A stretch of 20,760 nt of DNA from CAIKZZ01 sp037443765 (GCA_037443765.1 JBBINS010000033.1:1-20760); one strand, 5' to 3'. Positions 1 through 9,049 are shown, counted from the stretch's first letter. Notes: a model not told the origin generated them from the sequence alone. Translations and numbers: made by a program.

Positions 1-15
1 CCTGGGGAGGATCGC

Positions 16-2727
16 TTGAAACACAACAGACAGTTGGCCTATGCCATATCGACCGTGCTGAGTGCGTACGCCGGTGCCACGGTCGCCGCCGACACCGCCG
101 CTCCGGCGGCCTCGGGCGGCGTCGAAGAGATCATCGTGACGGCGCAGCGGCGCACGGAATCGATCCAGAACGTGCCGATCACGATCCAGGCGGTGACCGG
201 CGATCAGCTCCGGCAGCTGAACGTGATCACTTTCGAAGACCTTCTGAAATACACGCCGAACGTGACCTTCAGCGGCAACGGCCCCGGCACCGGCAACATC
301 TTCATGCGCGGCCTGAGCTCCGGCGGCTCGGGCAACCAGTCGCAGTCGACGACGGCACCGATGCCGAACGTCGCCCTCTACCTCGACGATCAGTCGATGC
401 AGTTCCCGGCGCGCAACAACGAGGTGTACCTCGTCGACATGGAGCGCGTCGAGATCCTCGAAGGCCCGCAGGGCACCCTGTTCGGCGGCGGCGCGCAGGC
501 CGGCGCCGTGCGCTACATCACGAACAAGCCGAAGCTCAATGTCACCGAGGGCAGCGTCAATGCCGGCTACGGCATCACCGCAGGCGGCGATCCGAACTCG
601 AACCTCAACGCGGTGCTCAACCTGCCGCTGATCCAGGACAAGCTCGCGATCCGCGGCGTGTTCTTCGAGGACCGTCGGGGCGGCTACATCAGCAACGTGC
701 CGGGCACGATCCAGTTGCAGCCCTGCACGGCCGGCGTCGACTACAAGTGTCCGATGACGCGCCCGGGCGGCCCGGAGGCGGTCAACGGCGGCCTCGTCGG
801 CGAGAACTTGAACAACGTCGACTACCAGGGCTTCCGACTGTCGGCGCTGTGGCAGATCAACGACGACTGGAGCCTGCTGCTGCAGCAGAACTACCAGAAC
901 TCCGAGGCGGACGGTTACTTCTCGACGGAACCGGTGAGTCCGGGCGGCGTCCGCCTCGGCTCGAACCAGACGGTCGCGTTCGCGCCGTCGTGGTCCAAGG
1001 ACCGCTACGAAAGCACTGCCTGGACTCTGAACGGCAAGCTCGGCGACTACGTGAAGGCTGTCTATACGGGCAGCTACATGACGCGCCACATCGACGGCCA
1101 GCAGGACTACTCGAACTACCTGACCTCGGCGCACGGCGCGTGGTACGACTGCACCGGCGCCGGCGCGGGTTATCCGTATTTCCGCTCGGCAAAGCCAACC
1201 ACCTGCTACAAGCCGGTCGGTTCGTGGCGCGACGTCGTGACGAACACGCACCAGAGCCACGAACTGCGCTTCACGATCGCCGAAGATAAGCCGATCCGTG
1301 GCACCGTCGGTGCGTACTGGGAAAAGTTCGTGATCTACGACATCATGAACTTCAACTACATGCCGATGGCGCAGTGCGACCCGGCCAATCTCGCGGCCTC
1401 GAAGGCTGGCGGCCCGGACTGCGTCGAGGCGGTCGGGCCGATCCCCGGCTACTTCGCGAACGACCCGTCGCTGCGGACCAATACCAACACGGCGTTCGGC
1501 GAGGACGTGCAGCGCGGCTACAAGCAGCTGGCGGAGTTCGCGTCGGTCGACATCGACCTCCTGCCGAAGGTGCTGACGCTGACCGTCGGCACGCGCCACT
1601 ACAAGTACGACGAGTTCCAGGAAGGCTCGGAGTACTACAGCGCGACGTCCAGCATCCTCAACGTTCCGAATGGCGCCGGCTACTGCAAGCCGGCGTGCTA
1701 CGGCTTCGGCATGAACCTGAAGAAGAGCGAGAGCGGCTTCAGGAGCCGCGCGAACCTGACGTGGCACATCACGCCCGACACGATGGCGTATTACACGTTC
1801 TCGCAGGGCTTCCGGCCGGGCGGATTCAACCGCACGTCGACGTCGATCGACGGCAGCGTGGTCCACCTGTCCGCGGTCGCGCCTTACTCAAGCAGCATCC
1901 CGAAGTCGGACCAGTTCCTGAAGCCGTCGGGCTACAACTCGGACAACCTGATTAACAACGAGGTCGGCATCAAGAGCGAGTTCCTGAATCGCCGGTTGCA
2001 GGTGAACGCATCCTTCTACCAGATGGACTGGAAGAACGTGCAGCTGCCGCTGTTCGATCCGACTCACCTCGGCAATACGACGTTCGACGTCAACGGCCCG
2101 ACCTACCGGGTCAAGGGCGCGGAGCTGCAACTCGTCGCCCGCGTGACGGAAGGCCTGACGCTGCAGGGCTCGGCCTCGTGGAACAGCTCGGATCAGACGA
2201 ACGCGCCGTGCCTCGCGAGCGTGGGCAACGTCGGCGGCAAGACGGTCAACAACCCGACGCCGGCCGGACAGTGCATCACGCAGATCAGCGATGCGCCGTA
2301 CACGAACCCGTACGGCGTGCTTGGCACGTCGCCGCCGTTCTCGCCGCCCCTGATGTTCAACGCGCGCGCGAAGTACGACTGGCTCGCGGGGGACTACAAG
2401 GCCTTCGCCTGGGTCGGCGCAAACCACGTTGGAGGCATGCGCAACGAGCCGGCGAGCTTCCCGGCCGGAAACCTGACGCAGGCGAACGGTGGCTGCCTCG
2501 ACAACACGGGTGCGCCGACGACGACCTTGTGCAAGTACGACATCCCGGGATATACGACCTACGATGCGGCGATCGGGATCGGCAAGGACAATTGGACCGC
2601 GCAGGTCACCGGTAGCAACCTGACCAACAACGATGCGGCGACCAACATCTCGTCGGGTCAGTTCCTGCAGCAGAACTTCCCGCTGCGGCCGCGCGTGCTG
2701 ATGGTGCAGATCGGGTACAAGTTCTAA
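16..2727 (+). CDS. TonB-dependent outer-membrane receptor
   Basis: Outer-membrane active transporter that takes up a large or scarce substrate using TonB/ExbBD energy; the substrate cannot be read from sequence. The protein is 903 aa. Residues 1-25 form a signal peptide (MKHNRQ start, hydrophobic run, ending TVAA). A TonB-box-like EEIIVTAQ lies at residues 37-44. A plug domain follows, with VPITIQAV, FMRGL and the VEILEGPQGTLFG segment typical of this family. The rest is a beta-barrel ending in the aromatic C-terminus VQIGYKF. The start is TTG at 16, supported by the strong ribosome binding site GGGGAGG at 4-10 five bases upstream; the frame is open to the window edge, so a longer N-terminus is formally possible. 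Twelve cysteines fall as six close pairs, probably in surface loops. A terminator follows before the sulfotransferase genes. The family call is very secure. Confidence 0.96.
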   Translation: MKHNRQLAYAISTVLSAYAGATVAADTAAPAASGGVEEIIVTAQRRTESIQNVPITIQAVTGDQLRQLNVITFEDLLKYTPNVTFSGNGPGTGNIFMRGLSSGGSGNQSQSTTAPMPNVALYLDDQSMQFPARNNEVYLVDMERVEILEGPQGTLFGGGAQAGAVRYITNKPKLNVTEGSVNAGYGITAGGDPNSNLNAVLNLPLIQDKLAIRGVFFEDRRGGYISNVPGTIQLQPCTAGVDYKCPMTRPGGPEAVNGGLVGENLNNVDYQGFRLSALWQINDDWSLLLQQNYQNSEADGYFSTEPVSPGGVRLGSNQTVAFAPSWSKDRYESTAWTLNGKLGDYVKAVYTGSYMTRHIDGQQDYSNYLTSAHGAWYDCTGAGAGYPYFRSAKPTTCYKPVGSWRDVVTNTHQSHELRFTIAEDKPIRGTVGAYWEKFVIYDIMNFNYMPMAQCDPANLAASKAGGPDCVEAVGPIPGYFANDPSLRTNTNTAFGEDVQRGYKQLAEFASVDIDLLPKVLTLTVGTRHYKYDEFQEGSEYYSATSSILNVPNGAGYCKPACYGFGMNLKKSESGFRSRANLTWHITPDTMAYYTFSQGFRPGGFNRTSTSIDGSVVHLSAVAPYSSSIPKSDQFLKPSGYNSDNLINNEVGIKSEFLNRRLQVNASFYQMDWKNVQLPLFDPTHLGNTTFDVNGPTYRVKGAELQLVARVTEGLTLQGSASWNSSDQTNAPCLASVGNVGGKTVNNPTPAGQCITQISDAPYTNPYGVLGTSPPFSPPLMFNARAKYDWLAGDYKAFAWVGANHVGGMRNEPASFPAGNLTQANGGCLDNTGAPTTTLCKYDIPGYTTYDAAIGIGKDNWTAQVTGSNLTNNDAATNISSGQFLQQNFPLRPRVLMVQIGYKF

Positions 2728-2758
2728 GGCGCCGCGGCGGCGCCGGACAGGTATCCGC

Positions 2759-2783
2759 GGCCCCCACCAGATCGGTGGGGGCC
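2759..2783. repeat. perfect inverted repeat downstream of the TonB receptor
   Basis: GGCCCCCACC (2759-2768), loop AGATC, GGTGGGGGCC (2774-2783). The outer bases C2758 and G2784 also pair, making an 11-bp perfect stem. There is no T-run after it on the plus strand, so it is better read as an RNA-stabilising 3' hairpin or half of a double terminator with the hairpin at 2799-2831. Confidence 0.6.
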
Positions 2784-2798
2784 GGTTGCAGTAGAATC

Positions 2799-2831
2799 AG
2801 GGGCGGACCTTGCGGTTCGCCCCTTTCTTTT
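2799..2831 (+). terminator. rho-independent terminator of the TonB receptor gene
   Basis: An 11-bp stem AGGGGCGGACC / GGTTCGCCCCT (one G-T wobble) with loop TTGC is followed directly by TTTCTTTT, a textbook intrinsic terminator. It ends four bases before the ATG of the next gene at 2836. That is unusually tight and leaves no room for a ribosome binding site between them. Confidence 0.85.
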
Positions 2832-2835
2832 CCGG

Positions 2836-4899
2836 ATGCCGATGGCCGCCAGCGAGACGGTGCCCCCGTCGCCCCCGACCGCCCCTGCAGCACCATCCGC
2901 GGGACTACCCGAGAGCGATGGCGCGCGCCTGCGCCGCCTGCTGCAGGCGCGCCAGTACGGCGAGCTGCTGGCGGCGGCCGACGCCCTGATCGCTGCGGAC
3001 GCGACGCACCGCGAGGCAGGCCTGTTCCGGGCTATTGCGCTCCGGCTGCTCGGTCGCGTCCCGGAGGCGCTGGCCTCGCTCGTGGTACTAGAACAGCGGT
3101 ACCCGAAATTCAGCCGCCTGTACGAGGAGCGTGGTCAGTGCCACGTGGCGCTCCGACGGGCGCCTGAGGCGATCGCCGCGTTCGACCGGGCAGTGCGCCT
3201 CAATTACGCGCTGCCGACGAGCTGGGCGATGCTCGAGCGTCTCTTTCGGATGGTCGGTCGCGGCGGCGACGCGGCCGACGCCGCCGCTCAAATCGCGACG
3301 CTGCAGCGCCAGCCGCGCGAGGTCGTCACGGCGACTGGCTACTTCCTCGACGGCGACCTCGACGCTGCGGAGCGGCGCGTCCGATCCTACCTCCTCGCGC
3401 ATGGCGACGAGATCGAGGCGATGCGCCTGCTCGCGCGGATCGGCATGGCGCGCAAGGTCTACGACGACGCCGAGATCCTGCTCGAGGCCGTGCTCGAAAT
3501 CGCGCCGGATTACCGCGCGGCGCGTGCCGAGTACGCGGAGGTGCTGATCGAGCGCTATCGCTATGTCGACGCGCTGCCGCAGATCGCACGCCTGCTGGCC
3601 GAGGATCCGGCCAACCGGCACTATCTGCGCAGCCTCGAGGCCAACGCGCTGGTCGGGCTCGGCGAGTACGAGCGGGCGATGGTCATCTACCGCGAGCTGC
3701 TCGCCGCGGAACCCGGGGACGCCGACCTGCACCTGTCGCTCGCACACGTGCTGAAGACGCTCGGCCGCACGCCTGAGGCTGTCGATTCCTACCGCCGCGC
3801 CGCCGCGCACCGTCCCGGCTTCGGCGACGCCTACTGGAGCCTCGCGAACCTCAAGACCTACCGCTTCACCGACGCCGAGCTCGCGGAGCTGAGGGCGCTC
3901 GAGTCTTCGGCCACGCTGTCGCCGACCGACCAGTTCCACGTCGACTTCGCGCTCGGCAAGGCGCTCGAGGACCGCGGCGACTTCGCGGACTCCATCCGCT
4001 ACTACGAGCGCGGCAACGCCCGCAAGAGCGAGCTGTCGCGCTACGCGCCCGAGATCATCGAGATCAACACGCGGCGGCAGATCGAGGTGTGCACGCGCGA
4101 GTTCTTCGCGACGCGCCCCGGCGTCGGCGCCCCGGACCCCGACCCGATCTTCATCGTCGGGCTGCCGCGTTCGGGCTCGACGCTCATCGAGCAGATTCTG
4201 GCGTCGCACTCGCTGGTCGAAGGGACCCAGGAGCTCGCGAACATCCAGCACATCGTCCACGAGCTGCGCGGCCGCGAGCCGGACCTCGCGAACCCTCGCT
4301 ACCCGCAGGCGCTCGCGACGCTCGATCCGGCGGAGTTCCGCCGCCTCGGCGAACAGTACCTCGCGACGACCCGCGTCTACCGCCGCGGCAAGCCCGGGCC
4401 GGTACCTTTCTTCATCGACAAGATGCCTAACAACTTCCGTCACCTCGGGTTGATCCGGCTGATCCTGCCGAACGCCAAGGTCATCGACGCACGCCGCGAG
4501 CCGATGGCCTGCTGCCTCAGCAACTTGAAGCAGCTGTTCGCGAAAGGTCAGGAGTTCACCTACGGCGTCGAGGACATCGCCCGCTACTACCGCACCTACC
4601 TCGAGCTGATGCGCCACTGGAACGACGTGCTGCCCGGGTGGGTGCTCCGCGTCCAGCACGAGGACGTCGTGGAGGACCTCGAGGGCAGCGTCCGGCGGAT
4701 CCTCGACTTCTGTGGCCTGCCGTTCGAGCCCGCGTGCCTCGAGTTCCACCGGACCGTGCGGACCGTCCGCACGGCGAGCTCGGAGCAGGTGCGCCGTCCG
4801 ATAAACCGGGCGGGCCTCGAACAGTGGAAAAACTTCGAGCCGTGGCTCGGGCCGCTCAGGGACGCGCTCGGTGACGCGCTGACCGGCTACCGTGAGTGA
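2836..4899 (+). CDS. TPR-repeat sulfotransferase (first of a tandem pair)
   Basis: Predicted cytoplasmic PAPS-dependent sulfotransferase fused to an N-terminal tetratricopeptide-repeat scaffold; 687 aa. TPR-like helical repeats fill roughly residues 30-400. The sulfotransferase domain starts near residue 436 with the 5'-phosphosulfate-binding loop PIFIVGLPRSGST (about 438-449). The 3'-phosphate-binding segment VIDARREPMACCLSN lies near residue 550. The acceptor is unknown: members of this broad family act on proteins, glycans or small molecules. The ATG at 2836 sits right after the terminator with no Shine-Dalgarno sequence; ATG 2842 (residue 3) or a later start are alternatives, and a leaderless transcript is possible. 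The stop overlaps the start of the next gene, so the two enzymes are probably made together. Family secure, function open. Confidence 0.9.
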   Translation: MPMAASETVPPSPPTAPAAPSAGLPESDGARLRRLLQARQYGELLAAADALIAADATHREAGLFRAIALRLLGRVPEALASLVVLEQRYPKFSRLYEERGQCHVALRRAPEAIAAFDRAVRLNYALPTSWAMLERLFRMVGRGGDAADAAAQIATLQRQPREVVTATGYFLDGDLDAAERRVRSYLLAHGDEIEAMRLLARIGMARKVYDDAEILLEAVLEIAPDYRAARAEYAEVLIERYRYVDALPQIARLLAEDPANRHYLRSLEANALVGLGEYERAMVIYRELLAAEPGDADLHLSLAHVLKTLGRTPEAVDSYRRAAAHRPGFGDAYWSLANLKTYRFTDAELAELRALESSATLSPTDQFHVDFALGKALEDRGDFADSIRYYERGNARKSELSRYAPEIIEINTRRQIEVCTREFFATRPGVGAPDPDPIFIVGLPRSGSTLIEQILASHSLVEGTQELANIQHIVHELRGREPDLANPRYPQALATLDPAEFRRLGEQYLATTRVYRRGKPGPVPFFIDKMPNNFRHLGLIRLILPNAKVIDARREPMACCLSNLKQLFAKGQEFTYGVEDIARYYRTYLELMRHWNDVLPGWVLRVQHEDVVEDLEGSVRRILDFCGLPFEPACLEFHRTVRTVRTASSEQVRRPINRAGLEQWKNFEPWLGPLRDALGDALTGYRE

Positions 4900-7075
4900 C
4901 GCTCCCGCTGGCGGCGGCCCGGCGCCGCCGAACCCGCTAGAGATCGCCGCGCTCGTCGAACTCGTCGGCCGGGGCCGGCTGGCCGAAGCCGAGTCGCGCG
5001 CCCGGGCCCTGCTCAGGCTGACGCCGCGGGTGGGCATCGTCTGGAAGATCCTCAGCGTGGCGATCCTGCGTCAGGGCAGGGATGCGCTGCAGGAGATGGT
5101 GTTCGCGGCCGAGCTGATGCCGGACGACGCCGAGGCCCACCACAATCTCGCGGCCGCCTTGATCGACCGGGGCAAGCCGGCCGAGGCGTTCACGTGCCTC
5201 GAGCGCGCGCTGTCGCTCACGCCGGGGAACGTCGACGTGTTGGTCGATACCGGCGACACGCTGCGCGCCCTGCGGCGTCCCGCCGAGGCGATCCCGCTCT
5301 ATCAGCGTGCGCTCGCCGCCGACCCCCGCCGCGCCGACGCGCACAACAACCTCGGCAATGCCTACCTCGAACTCGGCCGCCATGCCGAGGCGGTCGACTG
5401 CTACCGGGCGGCGGGCAAGCTGCGTCCGGGCGCGGTGGAAGTGCTCGGCAACCTTGGCGTCGCGCTGCGCCACCTGGGCCGACCCGACGAGGCGCTCGCG
5501 GTGACGCGCCGCGCGCTCGCGCTGGACCCGGGCCTCGCGGTCGCGCACGACAACCTCGGCGTGCTGCTGCTGGAGAGTGGGCAGCGCGACGCGGCGATCG
5601 CGAGTTTCCGCAAGGCGATCGAGCTCCAGCCAGGCTTCGTCGACGCGCTCAACCACCTCGGCGGCGCCGTCCGCGACGACGGCCAGCGTGCCGAGGCGGT
5701 GGCCCTGCACCGCCGCGCGGCCGAGGCGGACCCGGCCAGCGTCGAATCGCATTGGATGCTCGGTGCGGCGCTATTCGACCTGAAGCAGTCCCGCGAGGCG
5801 ATCGGGAGCTTGCGCCGCGCGCTCGAGCTCAACCCGCGGTTTGCGCCGGCGCACCTTGGCCTCGCGATGGCGCTGCGGCAGCAGCGCCGCCCGATCGAGG
5901 CTGAGGCCGGCTGCCGCGAGGCGCTCTCGATCGACCCGGATTACGCCGACGCGCTCGCCTTCCTCGGTGAGCTCGAAGCCGACCGTGGCCGATTCGCCGA
6001 GGCGGAGTCGCTGTTTGAGCGGGCGATCGCGCTCCGGCCGGACTTCGCTGCCGCGTACTTCAGCATCGCGAGTCACCGCCGGATGACGGGCGACGACCAC
6101 GCATGGCTGGCCGGCGCGGAGGCGCTGGCCGCGAGGCCGCTGCCGCTCGGGCAGCAGATCAGCATCCGGTACGCGCTCGGCAAGTACTGGGACGACACTC
6201 GCGATTTCGACCGCGCGTTCGCAAACTACCGCCAGGCTAACGAGCTGACGAAGCGCTACGCCGCGACGTATGACCGGGGCAAGCTCGAGCGCACCGTCGA
6301 CCGGCTCATCGAACGTTTCGATCCGGACTTCATGCGCAGCCTGCACTCCTGGGGGTCGCTGTCGGAGCTGCCGGTGCTGGTCGTCGGCATGCCGCGTTCC
6401 GGCACGTCGCTCGCGGAGCAGATCCTCGCGTCGCACCCGCTCGCCGCCGGCGCAGGCGAGGTTGCGTTCTGGGACCGGGCCTACGTTGCGTTCGGCAAGG
6501 CCGGCCTCGATGCGGCGGCGGCGCGCGTGCTGCCGGACGTCGCCCGCGGCTATCTCGCCGTGCTGGGCGAGAACTCGGCCGTCGCGCAGCGCGTCGTCGA
6601 CAAGATGCCGGCGAATTTCCTGTACCTCGGGCTCGTGCACGCGACGTTCCCGCGGGCGCGGATCCTCCATATGCGCCGTCACCCGATCGACACGTGTCTC
6701 TCTGTCTACTTCCAGAACTTCTTCGGCATGGGGCCGTACGCCAACGATCTGGACAGCCTCGCGCACTACTACGAGCAATACGCGCGCGTGATGAACCACT
6801 GGCGTGCGGTCTTGCCGGCGACGACGCTGCTCGAGGTGCCCTACGAGGCGCTGATCGAGGACCAGGAAGGCTGGACTCGGCGCATGCTCGATTTCGTCGG
6901 CCTGTCGTGGGATCCGAAGTGCCTCGACTTCCATCAGACCGACCGCGTCGTCATCACGGCCAGCAAGTGGCAGGTGCGACAGAAGATCCACGCGGCGTCG
7001 GCCGGTCGCTGGCGCCAGTACGAATCGCACGTTGGACCGCTGCGCCGTCTGCTGGAGCTCGTGCCGCCGACGTGA
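4892..7075 (+). CDS. TPR-repeat sulfotransferase (second of a tandem pair)
   Basis: A 727-aa paralog of the preceding gene with the same architecture. About ten consecutive 34-residue TPR units span roughly residues 48-390, several nearly canonical (AHNNLGNAYLELGRHAEAV). A sulfotransferase domain follows, with the PAPS 5'-phosphosulfate loop LVVGMPRSGTS at about 496-506 and the 3'-phosphate segment ILHMRRHPIDTCLS from about residue 591. The start is GTG at 4892, inside the end of the upstream gene (stop TGA 4897-4899), an 8-bp overlap typical of translational coupling. The TPR array is more regular than in the first paralog, which suggests it binds a different partner or acceptor. No signal peptide is seen, in keeping with cytosolic PAPS. 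A conserved acceptor cannot be inferred. Confidence 0.91.
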   Translation: MSDAPAGGGPAPPNPLEIAALVELVGRGRLAEAESRARALLRLTPRVGIVWKILSVAILRQGRDALQEMVFAAELMPDDAEAHHNLAAALIDRGKPAEAFTCLERALSLTPGNVDVLVDTGDTLRALRRPAEAIPLYQRALAADPRRADAHNNLGNAYLELGRHAEAVDCYRAAGKLRPGAVEVLGNLGVALRHLGRPDEALAVTRRALALDPGLAVAHDNLGVLLLESGQRDAAIASFRKAIELQPGFVDALNHLGGAVRDDGQRAEAVALHRRAAEADPASVESHWMLGAALFDLKQSREAIGSLRRALELNPRFAPAHLGLAMALRQQRRPIEAEAGCREALSIDPDYADALAFLGELEADRGRFAEAESLFERAIALRPDFAAAYFSIASHRRMTGDDHAWLAGAEALAARPLPLGQQISIRYALGKYWDDTRDFDRAFANYRQANELTKRYAATYDRGKLERTVDRLIERFDPDFMRSLHSWGSLSELPVLVVGMPRSGTSLAEQILASHPLAAGAGEVAFWDRAYVAFGKAGLDAAAARVLPDVARGYLAVLGENSAVAQRVVDKMPANFLYLGLVHATFPRARILHMRRHPIDTCLSVYFQNFFGMGPYANDLDSLAHYYEQYARVMNHWRAVLPATTLLEVPYEALIEDQEGWTRRMLDFVGLSWDPKCLDFHQTDRVVITASKWQVRQKIHAASAGRWRQYESHVGPLRRLLELVPPT

Positions 7076-7394
7076 CGGCCGGTCTGCGGACCGTGGCGGG
7101 ATCCGGGCGCGCCGGCAACGTAACTCGTTGATTTGACATAACGGCCCGGTGCTTAAGTGCGCCCGCGGGTGGTGCCGCGAGCAGGCGCGACCGCGTTCCG
7201 GCGCCCGATAGCAAAATTTCGGGATTGGTAGAAAATCTCTCCGGCGTTCCGTCCGTTGGCGTGCGACCCTCACCCACGGCCGCCCCTGCCAGTCCCGCGT
7301 TGCGTCGCAATGGCGGCCGGCGCCGCGAACGCGGCCGCGGGCCGTCCATCGGGACTGCCGGGATGACGGATCCAACGATCACTGGAGCAACATC
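7076..7394. other. 319-bp intergenic region upstream of the MttB-like gene
   Basis: No convincing gene. A small hairpin CGGTC-TGCG-GACCG (7080-7093) just after the sulfotransferase stop lacks a T-run and is at most a weak terminator. A perfect -35 hexamer TTGACA lies at 7133-7138. An AT-rich island in an otherwise GC-rich stretch covers about 7208-7239, with AAAATTT and TGGTAGAAAAT resembling an extended -10. These are the likely promoter and operator region of the methyltransferase gene. An 11-codon ORF (7363-7398) overlaps its GTG start. Confidence 0.5.
7133..7159 (+). promoter_or_regulatory. candidate sigma-70 promoter for the MttB-like gene
   Basis: TTGACA (7133-7138) matches the -35 consensus exactly. 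TAAGTG (7154-7159) is a poor -10 at a short 15-bp spacing. The alternative TAGAAA at 7229-7234, preceded by TGG as in extended -10 promoters, is equally plausible. The region is a likely promoter, but the exact start is not resolved. Confidence 0.3.
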
Positions 7395-9002
7395 GTGAGC
7401 GAGTGCGAGAACAAGGCCCGGCGTTCCGGGCGCGAGGCACGGCGGGCGCTGCGGGCAGGGCCCTTGCCCGACAACCTGCGGCCGGTGTGGCCCGGCCTCG
7501 CAAGCGGCCGATACCGGCCGCTGAGCGACGCCGATGTGCTCGCGATCCACCGCACGGCGTTGCGGCTGCTGGCCGAGGTGGGCCTCGCCGATGCCCCGCC
7601 CTCGGGCGTCGAGGTGCTGACGAAGGCCGGCTGCACGCTGAGCGACCGGGGTCGGCTGCTGTTCCCGCAGGCGCTCGTCGAGGACACGCTCGCCAAGGCT
7701 GCGCGTCACTTCGTGCTGCACGCCCAGAATCCGCGCTTCGACATGGAGCCTTGGGGCAAGAAGACCTACTTCGGCACCGCGGGGGCCGCCGTCAACATGG
7801 TCGGCGCGGACGGCAGCTACCGTGAGTCGAAGATCCAGGACCTCTACGACATCGGCCGCATCGTCGACGTCATGGAGCACATCCACTTCTTCCAGCGCGC
7901 GGTCGTGCCGCGCGACATTCCCGATCCCTTCGAGATGGACTTCAACACCTGCTACGCCGCGGTGTCGAGCACGGTCAAGCACGTCGGTAGCAGCTGGGTG
8001 CAGCCCGAGCACGTCACGGCCTCGCTCGAGATGCTGCACTCGATCGCGGGCGGCGAGGACAAGTGGCGCGAACGGCCGTTCGTCAGCCAGTCGAACTGCT
8101 TCGTCGTGCCGCCGATGAAGTTCGCGACCGACGCGTGCAAGTGCCTCGAGGTCGCCGTGCGCGGCGGCATGCCGGTGCTGCTCCTGTCGGCCGGCCAGGC
8201 CGGCGCGACGGCGCCGGCCGCGCTCGCCGGGGCGCTCGCCCAGGAGGTGGCCGAGTGCCTCGCCGGCCTCGTCTACGTCAACGCGATCAAGCCGGGCCAC
8301 CCGGCGATCTTCGGGACCTGGTGCTTCGTGTCGGACCTGCGCACCGGGGCGATGTCCGGCGGCAGTCCCGAGCAGGCGCTACTGTCGGCCGCCGCGGGCC
8401 AGATGGCGCACTTCTACGACCTCACCGGCGGCACGGCCTCCGGGATGACCGACTCCAAGATCGCCGACGGCCAGTCGGGCGCCGAGAAGGCCCTCAATCA
8501 CGCGCTCGTCGGCAACGCCGGCGCGAACCTGATCTACGAGTCGGCCGGCATGCACGCGAGCCTGCTCGGCTACTCGCTCGAGAGCCTGGTCATCGACAAC
8601 GACATCATCGGCATGACCCAGCGCACGATCCGCGGCATCGACGTGTCTGAAGACAAGCTGTCGTTCGAGACGATCAAGGACGTGTGCCTCAACGGGCCCG
8701 GACACTTCCTCGGCTCGGACCAGACGCTGCAGCTCATGCAGACCGACTACCTGTATCCGGCGGTGGGCGACCGCAAGAGCCCGACCGAGTGGGCGGAGCA
8801 GGGCTCGATGGACGTCATCGCACGCGCCGCGAAGAAGGTGCGCGACATCCTCGCGACCCACTACCCGAGCCACGTCTCGGAAGCGGTGGACGCCGAGATC
8901 CGCGCGCGCTTCCCGGTCAAGCTGCCGCGCGCCGGCATGCTGCCCGGCGGCGGCGGAGCGCCGGCCGCCAAGGTCGTCGACCTGCAGGGCAAACGCGCGT
9001 AG
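7395..9002 (+). CDS. MttB-superfamily methyltransferase, non-pyrrolysine type
   Basis: A 535-aa TIM-barrel protein of the trimethylamine:corrinoid methyltransferase (MttB) superfamily. The N-terminal stretch SGRYRPLSDADVLAIH and the conserved TDSKIADGQSGAEKAL region (about residues 351-366) place it there. True trimethylamine enzymes read through an in-frame amber codon as pyrrolysine; this frame has no internal TAG, so it belongs with homologs such as glycine betaine methyltransferase MtgB that use other methylated amines. The start is GTG at 7395 with GGAG seven bases upstream. No corrinoid protein or corrinoid-activating ferredoxin gene is next to it, unlike the anaerobic systems. folD follows on the same strand, and two THF-linked demethylases lie downstream, so a role in N-methyl group catabolism is inferred. 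Substrate and methyl acceptor are unknown. Confidence 0.9.
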   Translation: MSECENKARRSGREARRALRAGPLPDNLRPVWPGLASGRYRPLSDADVLAIHRTALRLLAEVGLADAPPSGVEVLTKAGCTLSDRGRLLFPQALVEDTLAKAARHFVLHAQNPRFDMEPWGKKTYFGTAGAAVNMVGADGSYRESKIQDLYDIGRIVDVMEHIHFFQRAVVPRDIPDPFEMDFNTCYAAVSSTVKHVGSSWVQPEHVTASLEMLHSIAGGEDKWRERPFVSQSNCFVVPPMKFATDACKCLEVAVRGGMPVLLLSAGQAGATAPAALAGALAQEVAECLAGLVYVNAIKPGHPAIFGTWCFVSDLRTGAMSGGSPEQALLSAAAGQMAHFYDLTGGTASGMTDSKIADGQSGAEKALNHALVGNAGANLIYESAGMHASLLGYSLESLVIDNDIIGMTQRTIRGIDVSEDKLSFETIKDVCLNGPGHFLGSDQTLQLMQTDYLYPAVGDRKSPTEWAEQGSMDVIARAAKKVRDILATHYPSHVSEAVDAEIRARFPVKLPRAGMLPGGGGAPAAKVVDLQGKRA

Positions 9003-9022
9003 CGAGCCCCGGGCCGCGCGAC

Positions 9023-9049
9023 GGCGCCCGCCGCCGCAGCGGGAGCGCC
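9023..9049. terminator. possible GC-rich hairpin after the MttB-like gene
   Basis: GGCGC-CCGC (9023-9031) can pair with GCGG-GA-GCGCC (9039-9049) with a two-base bulge. It lacks a T-run, so it may only stabilise or pause the transcript between the MttB-like gene and folD. Confidence 0.25.

Noticed and set aside
3088..5037. 649-aa minus-strand open frame opposite the first sulfotransferase gene
   Set aside because: It is rich in Arg, Asp, Val and Leu with no recognisable domain and lies fully antisense to a gene with clear motifs; a by-product of high GC codon use.
7395..9002. Pyrrolysine-containing trimethylamine methyltransferase
   Set aside because: The frame is uninterrupted by TAG; the only amber codon is the terminal stop at 9000-9002, and no pyrrolysine genes are present.
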